Below, piece by piece: positions 33,231 through 42,886 of a DNA stretch of 64,000 bases (the stretch's first letter is position 1; every line of letters begins with the position of its first letter). Source of the stretch: Microbacterium marinilacus (lineage in GTDB: Bacteria; Actinomycetota; Actinomycetes; Actinomycetales; Microbacteriaceae); the NCBI RefSeq assembly GCF_019753765.1, contig NZ_JAIJZW010000005.1, positions 124,001-188,000 of the forward strand, given 5' to 3'. The notes beneath the pieces were generated by a model. It saw only the letters and a list, made by a program, of their open reading frames with translations, was not told where the DNA came from and did not search any database. Position numbers and translations under genes: made by a program.

Positions 33231-33318
33231 TCGGCCCTCCACCACCGGAGCGGCAGCCGCCTGTGTTCGCTTTCGGCCGATCCGCGCCGGAATCCACCCG
33301 ATTCAGAGAGCCGGCCGA

Positions 33319-33324
33319 CATAAT
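33319..33324 (+). promoter_or_regulatory. -10 box of the response regulator gene
   Basis: CATAAT lies six bases before ATG 33331; leaderless pattern. Confidence 0.45.
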
Positions 33325-33330
33325 GGGGCC

Positions 33331-34026
33331 ATGACCGCACCGCGCATCCTGGTCGTCGACGACGAGCCGAACATCCGCGACCTGCTCTCGCAGAGCCTCC
33401 GCTTCGCGGGCTTCCAGGTGAAGACCGTCGCCAACGGCGCACAGACGATCTCCGCTGTGCTGGAGGAGGAGCCCGATCTGATCGTGCTCGACGTGATGCT
33501 GCCCGACATGAACGGGTTCAGCGTCACGAAGCGCCTGCGCGACGCCGGGTACACCGCCCCGATCCTCTTCCTCACCGCGAAGGACGAGACCGAGGACAAG
33601 ATCAAGGGCCTCAACGTCGGCGGCGACGACTACGTGACCAAGCCGTTCAGCCTCGACGAGATCGTCGCGCGCATCCAGGCGATCCTGCGGCGCACGATGC
33701 AGAACGACGAGGAGGAGCAGGTCATCCGGGCCGGCGAGCTGACGATGGATCAGGACACGCATGACGTGTTCGTGGGCGACGCGCAGATCGACCTCAGCCC
33801 CACCGAGTTCAAGCTGCTGCGGTACCTCATGCTCAACCCCAACCGCGTGCTGTCGAAGGCGCAGATCCTCGACCACGTGTGGGAGTACGACTTCAACGGC
33901 GACGCGGGCATCGTCGAGAGCTACATCTCCTATCTGCGGCGAAAGATCGACCCGCACGCATCCGAGTCGCTGATCCAGACCAAGCGCGGCTTCGGCTACA
34001 TGCTGAAGGTCGACAAGGCGGGCTGA
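33331..34026 (+). CDS. OmpR/PhoB-type response regulator
   Basis: 231 aa. The receiver domain (1-120) has acidic residues DDE near 10-12, the phospho-acceptor Asp54 in LIVLDVMLPD, Thr in FLTAKD and Lys in VTKPFS. The winged-helix domain (~135-230) contains LSPTEFKLLRYLMLNPNRVLSKAQILDHVW and VESYISYLRRKID. It resembles actinobacterial TcrX/PrrA-like regulators. The histidine kinase gene follows within 3 bp in the same frame, so the pair is an operon. Confidence 0.95.
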   Translation: MTAPRILVVDDEPNIRDLLSQSLRFAGFQVKTVANGAQTISAVLEEEPDLIVLDVMLPDMNGFSVTKRLRDAGYTAPILFLTAKDETEDKIKGLNVGGDDYVTKPFSLDEIVARIQAILRRTMQNDEEEQVIRAGELTMDQDTHDVFVGDAQIDLSPTEFKLLRYLMLNPNRVLSKAQILDHVWEYDFNGDAGIVESYISYLRRKIDPHASESLIQTKRGFGYMLKVDKAG

Positions 34027-34029
34027 CGG

Positions 34030-35847
34030 CTGCCCGACAAGCCCGACGCGCTGACGCGGTGGTGGCGCCGCATCAGCCTGCGCGCCAAGGTCACGGGCGT
34101 CACCGTGACCGTGCTCGCGCTGGGCCTGTTCGCCGCGGGGCTCGGCACGATGCCGATCCTGCGCACCGCTCTGCTGAGCAACATCAACTCCTCGCTCACG
34201 CAGCTCGCCGGCAGCGCGGTGGGCGAGCAGCTGTTCAACATCTCGTCGGGCGGTGAGAGCGGCCCGGTGTTCACCCCGAAGGCGAACGCTCCCCGCACCG
34301 ACTACTACGTCGCGGTCTACGGGCCCGACGGCGATCTGCTCGCGAGCGCCGGCGGCCAGGGCCCGGACTCCCCGCGCCCCGCGTTCCCCTCGTCCTTCGG
34401 CACCGACTACGCGTACTCGCACCAGGGCTCCATCATCCAGCTGGGCGATCGCACGGGCGACGACGCGGTCTTCCACGCGTCCTTCGCCGTGCAGCAGTTC
34501 GCCGGCAGCGAGGCGAAGATCTACACGCAGATGGTGGCGCGACCGCTGACCGAGGTCGAGCGCGTCGTCGGCACGTACTTCGGCATCTTCTTCCTCGTCG
34601 CCCTCGTCACGATCATCGGCGGCGCCCTGCTGACGCGCTGGGCGGTGACGCTGACGTTCCGGCGCTTCGGCCAGGTCGAGGCCACGGCCATGTCGATCGC
34701 ATCGGGCGACTTCAGCCAGCGCCTCACCGACGCCGAGCCGAGCACGGAGATCGGCCGCCTCACCACGGCGATCAACACCATGCTCGACCGGATCGACGGG
34801 GCCATCGGCGACCGCGACGCCACCGTGCGGCAGATGCGCCGCTTCGTCGGCGACGCGAGCCACGAGCTGCGCACCCCGCTGGTGAGCGTGCGCGGCTACG
34901 CCGAGCTCTACCGCATGGGCGCGATCCAGGGCGAGCCGGACACCGCCCGCGCGATGGAGCGGATCGAGAAGGAGGCGATCCGGATGGGCGTGCTCGTCGA
35001 GGACCTGCTCGCCCTCGCCCGCCTCGACGAGAAGCGCGAGCTCGACATCGTGCCCCTCGACCTGCGTCCGCTCGCACGCGACGCGGCGCTGGACGTGCGG
35101 GTGGCGGAGCCGGGGCGCGTGGTGACGGTGGTCGACACCACGGTGGAGGCGCTGACCGGACCCATCGCGCTGCCCAGCTCCGAGCCGCACGCCGACGACG
35201 CGGAGGCGCGCGAGGCGCGACGCCGCCGGTCGCGCCCGCTGACGGCCGCGACCGAGGGGCTCTCCTCTCTGCTGCGGCGCCGCCCGAGGGGGCCCGGCGA
35301 CCCGGCGACCGGCGAGGTGCCCGTCGACGCCTCTGCGTCGCCCGGCTCCGAGGGATCCGGTGCACCGGCGATCCCCCAGCTCGACTTCACCGTGCCGCAG
35401 TCGCTCCGGCCCGTGGCCGTGCCGCCCATCGTGCTGGGCGAGGAGCACCGGGTGCGTCAGGTGATCGCGAACCTCCTCGGCAACGCCCGCCGGTTCAGCC
35501 CCGAGGGCTCGCCGATCGAGATCGAGGTGGGAGTGAGCGTCGAGGCGCACACCGCGTGGATCGCGGTGGTCGACCACGGCGAGGGCGTCCCCGAGGCGAT
35601 CCGCGATCAGATCTTCGAGCGGTTCTGGCGGGCGGACACGTCCCGGGCGCGCGAGACCGGCGGCAGCGGGCTCGGGCTCGCGATCGTCGCGTCGATCGTG
35701 GAGGCGCTGCACGGCTCGGTCTCGGTGCAGGACACCCCCGGGGGCGGCGCCACGTTCCGCGTCGCCTTCCCGCTCGCGCCGCTCGCGGAGGCCGATCACG
35801 CGCTCGCCGAGACGCGCCCGATCCCCCGCATCGACGACGGCTCCTGA
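34030..35847 (+). CDS. Membrane sensor histidine kinase
   Basis: 605 aa if it starts at CTG 34030. The order is TM1 (about 18-40), extracytoplasmic sensor (~45-175), TM2 (~180-205), HAMP, HisKA with phospho-acceptor His278 in ASHELRTPL, then HATPase with NLLGNARRF (N box), DHGEGVPEAI and GGSGLGLAI. A ~90-residue Pro/Arg/Ser-rich insertion separates HisKA from the N box. GTG 34105 is the first common start codon, but it would remove the basic RWWRRISLRAK before TM1. CTG 34030 keeps it and follows AAGGCGGG, so a rare CTG start is proposed. Partner: the regulator just upstream. Confidence 0.9.
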   Translation: MPDKPDALTRWWRRISLRAKVTGVTVTVLALGLFAAGLGTMPILRTALLSNINSSLTQLAGSAVGEQLFNISSGGESGPVFTPKANAPRTDYYVAVYGPDGDLLASAGGQGPDSPRPAFPSSFGTDYAYSHQGSIIQLGDRTGDDAVFHASFAVQQFAGSEAKIYTQMVARPLTEVERVVGTYFGIFFLVALVTIIGGALLTRWAVTLTFRRFGQVEATAMSIASGDFSQRLTDAEPSTEIGRLTTAINTMLDRIDGAIGDRDATVRQMRRFVGDASHELRTPLVSVRGYAELYRMGAIQGEPDTARAMERIEKEAIRMGVLVEDLLALARLDEKRELDIVPLDLRPLARDAALDVRVAEPGRVVTVVDTTVEALTGPIALPSSEPHADDAEAREARRRRSRPLTAATEGLSSLLRRRPRGPGDPATGEVPVDASASPGSEGSGAPAIPQLDFTVPQSLRPVAVPPIVLGEEHRVRQVIANLLGNARRFSPEGSPIEIEVGVSVEAHTAWIAVVDHGEGVPEAIRDQIFERFWRADTSRARETGGSGLGLAIVASIVEALHGSVSVQDTPGGGATFRVAFPLAPLAEADHALAETRPIPRIDDGS

Positions 35848-35877
35848 AGCTCACGCCCACCGGACCGCAACACTCGA

Positions 35878-35976
35878 ACGAGACCGCAATCGCGGGGCGA
35901 GACCGTCGCCGACGGCTCCTGTCTCGCTCCGATCCTGCTGTCTCGCTCAGGACGTGCTGTCTCGCTCAGGACGTGC
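35878..35976. repeat. GAGACCG/CGGTCTC intergenic element (family A, copy 1)
   Basis: The 262-bp gap between the kinase and WXG100 genes holds ACGAGACCGC, GGCGAGACCGTCGCCGACGG and then three GTCTCGCTC units; the last two are an exact 19-bp tandem repeat TGTCTCGCTCAGGACGTGC (35939-35957, 35958-35976). The layout matches elements at 50729, 52119 and 62445. The rest of the gap has only the likely WXG100 promoter. Confidence 0.7.
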
Positions 35977-36109
35977 TGCGCGGTCGGCTGAGGGTCGTCC
36001 CCAGGTGCGGTCGCGCCGCGGGTTGGCCCCGCCGCCGGGATCCGGATCCATCGCTCGCCGGGCGTGCCTAGCGTGGGATCACCGACCCACACGACCTAGG
36101 GAGCACATC

Positions 36110-36397
36110 ATGGCCGTCTTCACCGTCGACACCGACTCCGTCCTCGCCGCCAACGGGCAGGTGCTCGCCAGCGCCGAGCGCCTGCGCGGCGAGAGCGCCG
36201 CCCTCAGCGGCCAGCTCGCCGGGCTGCGCTCGCAGTGGACGGGCGCCGCGGCCGGCGCGTTCGAGGGCACGCTCGAGCAGTGGAAGGCCGCTCAGCGCTC
36301 GGTCGAGGACGCGCTCGACGCGATCGGGCGCCTGCTCGGCAACGCGGGCGCGCAGTATGCGGAGACCGAGCGCCTCACCGCCGGCATGTTCCGCTGA
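36110..36397 (+). CDS. WXG100 (ESAT-6-like) protein
   Basis: 95 aa, all helical. LAGLRSQWTGAAAGAFEGTLEQW has the W-x-G turn (residues ~43-45) between two amphipathic helices, and YAETERLTAGMFR near the end fits the YxxxD/E secretion tail loosely. WXG100 proteins are exported by type VII systems, usually as dimers. No partner WXG100, EccC or toxin gene is adjacent, so it is an orphan here. The ATG follows CTAGGGAG. Confidence 0.9.
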   Translation: MAVFTVDTDSVLAANGQVLASAERLRGESAALSGQLAGLRSQWTGAAAGAFEGTLEQWKAAQRSVEDALDAIGRLLGNAGAQYAETERLTAGMFR

Positions 36398-36433
36398 CGC
36401 AGGAGCAGCCGCTCGCCTCGCGCGATCGGAGCG

Positions 36434-37615
36434 TCAGCCGACGGACTGCCGGACCTCCGGCAGGAGTGCGACATCCAGCTCACGGCCGTTGGCGGCCGCC
36501 AGGTCCGCCTCGAGCTCGCGGACGATCGGCAGCACGTCGCGGCCGAACGCCTCGACCTCCTCCTGGAAGTGCAGATAGCCGGTCAGCACGAGGTTCACGC
36601 CGACCTTCTTCAGCAGGACGATGCGCTCGGCGACCTGCTCGGGCGTGCCGATGAGGCCGGCGCGGAAGCCGTCGTTGTACTGCACGAGATCCTCGAAAGT
36701 CGAGTCCTCCCACATGCCCTTGCCGTCCTGGGTGGCGCGTCCCGCCTCCCTGACCGCGGCGGCGAAGCCCTCGACGGCCGGGCGGTGCGCCTTCGCGATG
36801 ATCTCGCGCAGCGTGTCGGTCGCCTCGCGCTCGGAGTCGCGGACGATCACGAAGCCGTTGATGCCGAAGCGGGGCTTCACCGGCGCCGTGCGGGCACCCG
36901 ACGAGGCCGAGGCCAGCACACCGGCGATGTTCTCCTGGAATCCCTCGAGCGAACGCCCGTTGGAGAAGTACCAGTCGGCGACGCGGCCTGCGGCGGCCTG
37001 CGCGGCCGTCGAGTTGCCGCCGAAGAAGATCTCGGGGTGGGCACGGCCGGGGACGTCCACCGGCGCGGGCGAGAGCGTGAAGTCGGAGACGTCGTAGTGG
37101 CGCCCACGGAACGAGAACTCGCGCTGCGTGAGCAGGCCGCGCAACACGGTGATGAACTCCTCCGTCCGCGCATACCGCTCGTCGTGCAGCCCGAAGTTCA
37201 CGAACTCGTCCTTCAGCCAGCCCGACACGATGTTGACGGCGGCTCGGCCGTTCGAGATGTGGTCGGCGGTGATGAGCCACTTCGCGAGCACGCCCGGGTG
37301 CCACATGCCCGGGTGCACGGCGGCGATGATCTTCAGCCGCTCGGTCGCGCCGAGCAGACCGAGCGTGAAGGCAGTGGCCTCGTGCTGCTTGTCGGCGCCG
37401 TAGCTCGCCGCGTAGCGGGTCTGCGACAGCGCGTACTCGAAGCCCGCGTCCTCGGCGATCCGGGCGAGACGCTTGTTGTACTCGAAGTCCCAGCCGGTGC
37501 GCTGCTCGATCGTGGACACGACGAGGCCGCCCGACACGTTGGGAACCCAGTAGGCGAACTTCAGCGGAGTCTCGAGGTCCGCCGCCGGCGAGACCTCGGT
37601 ATCGATGACGCTCAT
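36434..37615 (-). CDS. sfnG: Dimethylsulfone monooxygenase (SfnG-like), FMNH2-dependent
   Basis: 393 aa luciferase-like flavin monooxygenase. KFAYWVPNVSGGLVVSTIEQRT at the N-terminus, ISNGRAAVNIVSGWLKDEFVNFG, HPEIFFGGNSTAAQAAAGRVADWYFSNG and LVLTGYLHFQEEVEAFG follow the SfnG pattern, which oxidises dimethylsulfone to methanesulfinate during sulfur scavenging; the related SsuD differs in these segments. No flavin reductase or sulfonate transporter is adjacent. The ATG follows GGAGGAGG. Confidence 0.85.
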   Translation of the reverse strand: MSVIDTEVSPAADLETPLKFAYWVPNVSGGLVVSTIEQRTGWDFEYNKRLARIAEDAGFEYALSQTRYAASYGADKQHEATAFTLGLLGATERLKIIAAVHPGMWHPGVLAKWLITADHISNGRAAVNIVSGWLKDEFVNFGLHDERYARTEEFITVLRGLLTQREFSFRGRHYDVSDFTLSPAPVDVPGRAHPEIFFGGNSTAAQAAAGRVADWYFSNGRSLEGFQENIAGVLASASSGARTAPVKPRFGINGFVIVRDSEREATDTLREIIAKAHRPAVEGFAAAVREAGRATQDGKGMWEDSTFEDLVQYNDGFRAGLIGTPEQVAERIVLLKKVGVNLVLTGYLHFQEEVEAFGRDVLPIVRELEADLAAANGRELDVALLPEVRQSVG

Positions 37616-37705
37616 GGGCCTCCTCCAAACCGACGATCAGGTGCCCACCAGTCTGCGGATCCGCGAGCGGACCGCACCCTGGAGCGCAACATTCCGACGC
37701 AAACG

Positions 37706-37739
37706 GCGAAGCGCCCCTCCCGGAGGAGGAGCGCTTCGC
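37706..37739 (-). terminator. Terminator after groEL
   Basis: GCGAAGCGCCCCTCC (37706-37720) pairs with GGAGGAGCGCTTCGC (37725-37739) with one mismatch and a four-base loop, 22 bases after the groEL stop. Confidence 0.75.
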
Positions 37740-37760
37740 GCGTGGGCGTGGAGCCGGGAC

Positions 37761-39444
<1,684 letters not shown>

Positions 39445-39451
39445 GACGATT

Positions 39452-39478
39452 CTGGCACTCACCCCCATCGAGTGCAAG
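39452..39478. promoter_or_regulatory. CIRCE element, distal copy
   Basis: CTGGCACTC, nine bases, GAGTGCAAG: the inner six bases of each arm match the consensus and the outer ones diverge. The two copies are seven bases apart. Confidence 0.8.
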
Positions 39479-39507
39479 CCGCCCGCAACACCCCGTCACG
39501 ACACAGC

Positions 39508-39541
39508 GAAGCGCCCCGCGTATCGGGTCGCGGGGCGCTTC
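39508..39541 (-). terminator. Terminator after the cold-shock gene
   Basis: Perfect 13-bp arms GAAGCGCCCCGCG (39508-39520) and CGCGGGGCGCTTC (39529-39541), 19 bases after the stop on the minus strand. It insulates groEL from the cold-shock gene. Confidence 0.8.
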
Positions 39542-39560
39542 TACCGGGATGGGAGGCGGC

Positions 39561-39764
39561 CTAGAGCGGGCGGACCTCCTCGGCCTGCGGGCCCTTCTGG
39601 CCGGTGCCGACGGTGAACTCCACCGACTGCCCCTCCTCCAGCACGCGGAAGCCGCTCATCTCGATGTTCGAGTAGTGGACGAAGACGTCCTGGCTGCCGT
39701 CGGCGACGGTGATGAAGCCGTATCCCTTCTCGGCGTTGAACCACTTCACGGTTCCCTGGGTCAT
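39561..39764 (-). CDS. Cold-shock protein, CspA type
   Basis: 67 aa single cold-shock domain: [17 protein letters not shown] (RNP1), DVFVHYSNI (RNP2) and the closing [13 protein letters not shown]. It binds single-stranded nucleic acid and acts as an RNA chaperone. It has a ~55-nt 5' UTR, as usual for csp genes, with AGGAGAG before the ATG. Confidence 0.95.
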   Translation of the reverse strand: MTQGTVKWFNAEKGYGFITVADGSQDVFVHYSNIEMSGFRVLEEGQSVEFTVGTGQKGPQAEEVRPL

Positions 39765-39823
39765 GCGAAAACTCTCCTGGTGCTGAGGGCCCCTGGTACT
39801 GAGGAACGGGGCGCAGTACGGGG

Positions 39824-39829
39824 ATCGTA
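39824..39829 (-). promoter_or_regulatory. Probable -10 of the cold-shock gene
   Basis: TACGAT on the minus strand lies ~60 bases before the ATG, giving a leader of about 50 nt; cold-shock genes commonly have such leaders. Confidence 0.4.
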
Positions 39830-39891
39830 TCCGCGTGTTTTCGCGCCGGGAGAACGCTCAGGCGACTATTGACACGCCCGCATCGAACTGT

Positions 39892-40440
39892 TTACTCGGC
39901 CGAAACACGGTCGAGCCCGGTGACCACCGTGAGCTCCTTGACCGAGGTGTCCTCCGGATCGTGGTACCGATCGCTCTGCTGCACCTGCGCGCCGCCGATC
40001 GCCTCGGCGACGCCGAGCGCGGCGGCCTCCTCCTCCGGCGACGCGTAGTACACCGTCGTGGTCGGGAAGTCGGTCGTCGACGACTCGTCCGCCGGGAAGA
40101 CGGTGTCCTCCGCCCAGCCCGCCGAGACCAGCTGCGCGACGGCCTCCTCGGCCACCCCGGCGGTGCCGGTGCCGTTGAGCACGAGCACCGTGTACGACGT
40201 ATCGACCACGGGGGCGACGGTCTGCACCGGGGTCGTCGTCTCCTCCGGCACCACGTCCACCCGCTGCGACATCACGAGGAACGCGACGATGCCGACGATC
40301 GTCAGGAGGATCGTCGCGATCACGGCCCACAGCAGCACCACGGCTCGCGGCGTGCGGGCCACCTCGGCACGGTGCGCGCCGACACGGGCCGCCTGGCGGG
40401 GGACGTCGTCGAAACGGTCCCGGGGGTAGCTGGTCGGCAC
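39892..40440 (-). CDS. Membrane protein with extracellular LytR_C domain
   Basis: 182 aa. A short cytoplasmic part precedes one membrane segment (AVVLLWAVIATILLTIVGIVAFLV, about 33-56), then a Thr/Pro linker and a LytR_C domain (~80-175) with YTVLVLNGTGTAGVAEEAVAQLVSAGW. This domain occurs at the end of LytR-CpsA-Psr ligases and in stand-alone actinobacterial proteins; its role is unknown but cell-envelope related. Its start is 9 bp after the DUF3263 stop. The DUF3263 / LytR_C / csp / groEL order is widely conserved. Confidence 0.88.
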   Translation of the reverse strand: MPTSYPRDRFDDVPRQAARVGAHRAEVARTPRAVVLLWAVIATILLTIVGIVAFLVMSQRVDVVPEETTTPVQTVAPVVDTSYTVLVLNGTGTAGVAEEAVAQLVSAGWAEDTVFPADESSTTDFPTTTVYYASPEEEAAALGVAEAIGGAQVQQSDRYHDPEDTSVKELTVVTGLDRVSAE

Positions 40441-40449
40441 CCCCCGATG

Positions 40450-40689
40450 CTACCCGGAGACCCTGGCGATCCGGTGGGCGCGCTCCTCGCGCCGCCGCCG
40501 CAGGCGCCCGACGAGCATCGGATCGGCAGCCTGCGCGTCGCCGGAGTCGATCAGCCGGCCGAGCAGCTGGTAGTAGCGGGCGGGGGCCAGCCCGAGCCGC
40601 GCACGGATCGCCTCCTCCTTCGCGCCGCCGTGACGCGTCCATTCCGCCTCGAACGCGAGGATCGCGCGGTCGCGGTCGGAGAGGGCCAT
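40450..40689 (-). CDS. DUF3263 small DNA-binding-like protein
   Basis: 79 aa from ATG 40689; an in-frame GTG at 40698 would add three residues and neither has a clear RBS. LSDRDRAILAFEAEWTRHGGAKEEAIRARLGLAPARYYQLLGRLID (in parts) is the DUF3263 signature, a helix-turn-helix-like fold of unknown function found next to LytR_C proteins in actinobacteria. It is the first gene of that operon. Confidence 0.87.
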   Translation of the reverse strand: MALSDRDRAILAFEAEWTRHGGAKEEAIRARLGLAPARYYQLLGRLIDSGDAQAADPMLVGRLRRRREERAHRIARVSG

Positions 40690-40800
40690 AGGAGCCACGC
40701 TAGGCGTTGCGTCGCGGACCGGAGGGCGCGCCGCCGGTGTGTCGTCGCGCGCGACGCGGAGGTGGCACGGAGCGGCGGGGATCCGCTGGCGGCGCCGAGG

Positions 40801-41811
40801 TCACGCCCGCCAGTCGACCCAGGCGCCGAGCGGATCGGCCGCTGCCAGCACGTCCCCGTCGAGCGCCAGCGCGAACCCGTCCCCCCACGCGTCCGCGTCG
40901 ATCGGCGGCCTCCAGGCGTCGTGCAGACCGGGCTGGTCGAGGGTGATCCATCGGACGGCCCCCTCGCGGATGCCGTCCGGGCCGCGCAGCGCGTCGATGA
41001 GCGCCTGTCGCCGTGCGCGCGGCAGGTACGGCAGGACGCCCGGCGTGGTGACCACGAGCGTCGCCTCCCGCGGCGCCAGGGCTGCGGTCCGGCGCACCAC
41101 CTCGAGGTCGGAGGCGTCCCCGGCGACCAGCAGCGGCGGATCCGCGGCGACGAGGTCGAGCGCGGCGGCGACGCGGGCGGCGCGCTCCACCTCCTCGGGC
41201 CAGACGAGCCCCTCGAGCCACGCACGATCCGCGAGGTCAGCCGCGTCGAGGGGCTGGAGGTCGATGCCGGCGCGCCAGACGATCTCGGGAGTCGCGAACG
41301 GGGGCTCGGCGCCGCGCAGCTCCGACTCGAGCAGCACCGGCGACCCTCCCGACGGCAGCACCTCGATCGCGTCCTCGCCGCGCCGGTAGCGGTACGCGTA
41401 GCGGTCCGGGAACAGGCACAGCCCGCCCGACGCCCCGAGCTCGAGGAGCGCGACGGGACCCGCGATGCGCGCCAGCGCGGGCAGCAGCGCGGCGCAGCGC
41501 AACGGCTCGTTCGTCTGCAGCGCGCGGGCCGAGCACTCCTCGACCACGGCGTCGGCGTTGTCCAGGACGAACGACGCCCATGCCGGGTACCCGCCGACCG
41601 GCGCCCCGAGCATCCGCGTCACCGCGAAGACGAGAGGAGGCTGCCGGCGCTGGGCGGGGACCCGGGCGAGGACGGCGAGGACGGCGGCATCCGATGCGAC
41701 CCCCTCGGCCCATCGCCGGTACACCTCCGACCGGCCCGGCGCCTCCGCCCGTGCGAAGCGGACGAAGCGCTCGGCGACGACCTCGGTCTCGTTCGGGACG
41801 ATGCTGCTCAC
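40801..41811 (-). CDS. DUF2332-family protein
   Basis: 336 aa, GTG start 41811. The family pattern is clear: [18 protein letters not shown] N-terminal part, [42 protein letters not shown] (about 134-154, a glycine-rich turn like a SAM site) and [22 protein letters not shown]. The glycine turn suggests a methyltransferase-like fold, but no activity has been shown for the family to my knowledge. It stands alone, divergent from msrB. Confidence 0.85.
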   Translation of the reverse strand: MSSIVPNETEVVAERFVRFARAEAPGRSEVYRRWAEGVASDAAVLAVLARVPAQRRQPPLVFAVTRMLGAPVGGYPAWASFVLDNADAVVEECSARALQTNEPLRCAALLPALARIAGPVALLELGASGGLCLFPDRYAYRYRRGEDAIEVLPSGGSPVLLESELRGAEPPFATPEIVWRAGIDLQPLDAADLADRAWLEGLVWPEEVERAARVAAALDLVAADPPLLVAGDASDLEVVRRTAALAPREATLVVTTPGVLPYLPRARRQALIDALRGPDGIREGAVRWITLDQPGLHDAWRPPIDADAWGDGFALALDGDVLAAADPLGAWVDWRA

Positions 41812-41893
41812 CCTGCCATTGTCCGCACAGGTTCGAGCGCCCGCGCTCCCCCGCGCGGCCGTACGCTGGAAGACGAGCACCGGGAGGAACCCC

Positions 41894-42325
41894 ATGTCGT
41901 ACAACGTCAGCCGGACCGACGAGGAGTGGCGCGCGCAGCTGTCGCCCGAGCAGTACGCGGTGCTGCGCGAGGCCGGCACCGAGCGGCCGTGGACGGGCGA
42001 GCTTCTCGACGAGGAGCGCGCGGGCCTGTACTCCTGCGCCGCGTGCGGAGCCGAGCTGTTCCGCAGCGGAACGAAGTTCGACTCGCACTGCGGCTGGCCG
42101 AGCTTCTACGAGTCCGTCCGCCCCGAGGCGGTCGAGCTGATCGAGGACAACAGCCACGGGATGGTGCGCACCGAGGTGCGCTGCGCGAACTGCGGCTCGC
42201 ACCTGGGACACGTGTTCCCCGACGGCTTCGGAACCCCCACGGGCGACCGCTACTGCATGAACTCGCTCTCGCTCGACTTCGCGCCCGAGGACGGAGACGA
42301 GCGCGGCGGAGCCGTCGAGTCGTGA
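41894..42325 (+). CDS. msrB: Peptide-methionine (R)-S-oxide reductase
   Basis: 143 aa. It reduces methionine-R-sulfoxide in oxidised proteins. The zinc site is two CxxC pairs (CAAC near 48-51, CANC near 96-99), [14 protein letters not shown] is the substrate pocket, and [11 protein letters not shown] carries the catalytic Cys near 120. The ATG follows GGGAGGAA. The stop overlaps the GTG of the nitroreductase gene (GTGA), so they are coupled. Confidence 0.96.
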   Translation: MSYNVSRTDEEWRAQLSPEQYAVLREAGTERPWTGELLDEERAGLYSCAACGAELFRSGTKFDSHCGWPSFYESVRPEAVELIEDNSHGMVRTEVRCANCGSHLGHVFPDGFGTPTGDRYCMNSLSLDFAPEDGDERGGAVES

Positions 42326-42864
42326 GCGCGCTGGAGGCGATGCGCCGACGCAGGTCGCTGTCGAAGGTGACGGACGAGGCTCCCACCCATGATGAGCTGG
42401 TCGAGCTGGTCTCGGCGGCCGGCCGCGTCGCCGACCACAAGGAGCTGAAGCCGTGGCGGCTGATCGAGCTGCGCGGCGACGACCGCGCGGTGCTCGGTCG
42501 CGCGATCTCGAAGGCCCAGCGCGAGAAGGGCGTCTCCGGCAAGCCCCTGCGGGCGCCGCTCCTGATCGCGGTGGTCGCGTCGATCCGGTCGTCCAAGGCG
42601 CCCGCGTGGGAGCAGGAGGCCACGGCCGCCGGAGTCGCCCACGCGCTCAGCCTGCTGCTCGACGAGGCCGGGTGGGGGGTCATCTGGCGCACCGGCGACT
42701 ACACCCGGGCGAAGGCCGTCGCTAAGGCGCACGGGCTGCGCAAGGGCGAGCTGCTGCTCGGCTGGCTCTACGTCGGCGGCAAGCCGCCGCGCTCCCGCAC
42801 GCTGCGCGAGAAGACGATCGACGGCGAGCACCACCTGTCGCGCATGCCGTCGAAGAAGCGCTGA
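42322..42864 (+). CDS. Nitroreductase-family flavoprotein
   Basis: 180 aa. The start [20 protein letters not shown], the [18 protein letters not shown] stretch and the C-terminal [13 protein letters not shown] fit the FMN-dependent nitroreductase fold in its compact form. The electron acceptor is unknown. Coupled to msrB through a 4-bp overlap; a shared role in oxidative stress is inference. Confidence 0.88.
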   Translation: MSALEAMRRRRSLSKVTDEAPTHDELVELVSAAGRVADHKELKPWRLIELRGDDRAVLGRAISKAQREKGVSGKPLRAPLLIAVVASIRSSKAPAWEQEATAAGVAHALSLLLDEAGWGVIWRTGDYTRAKAVAKAHGLRKGELLLGWLYVGGKPPRSRTLREKTIDGEHHLSRMPSKKR

Positions 42865-42886
42865 GCGCAGCGCCGCCGGCGCGTCC

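Noticed and set aside
39869..39874. Consensus -35 TTGACA on the plus strand
   Set aside because: No good -10 follows at 16-18 bp (only TTACTC) and no plus-strand gene is downstream; it lies between the LytR_C and cold-shock genes on the other strand.
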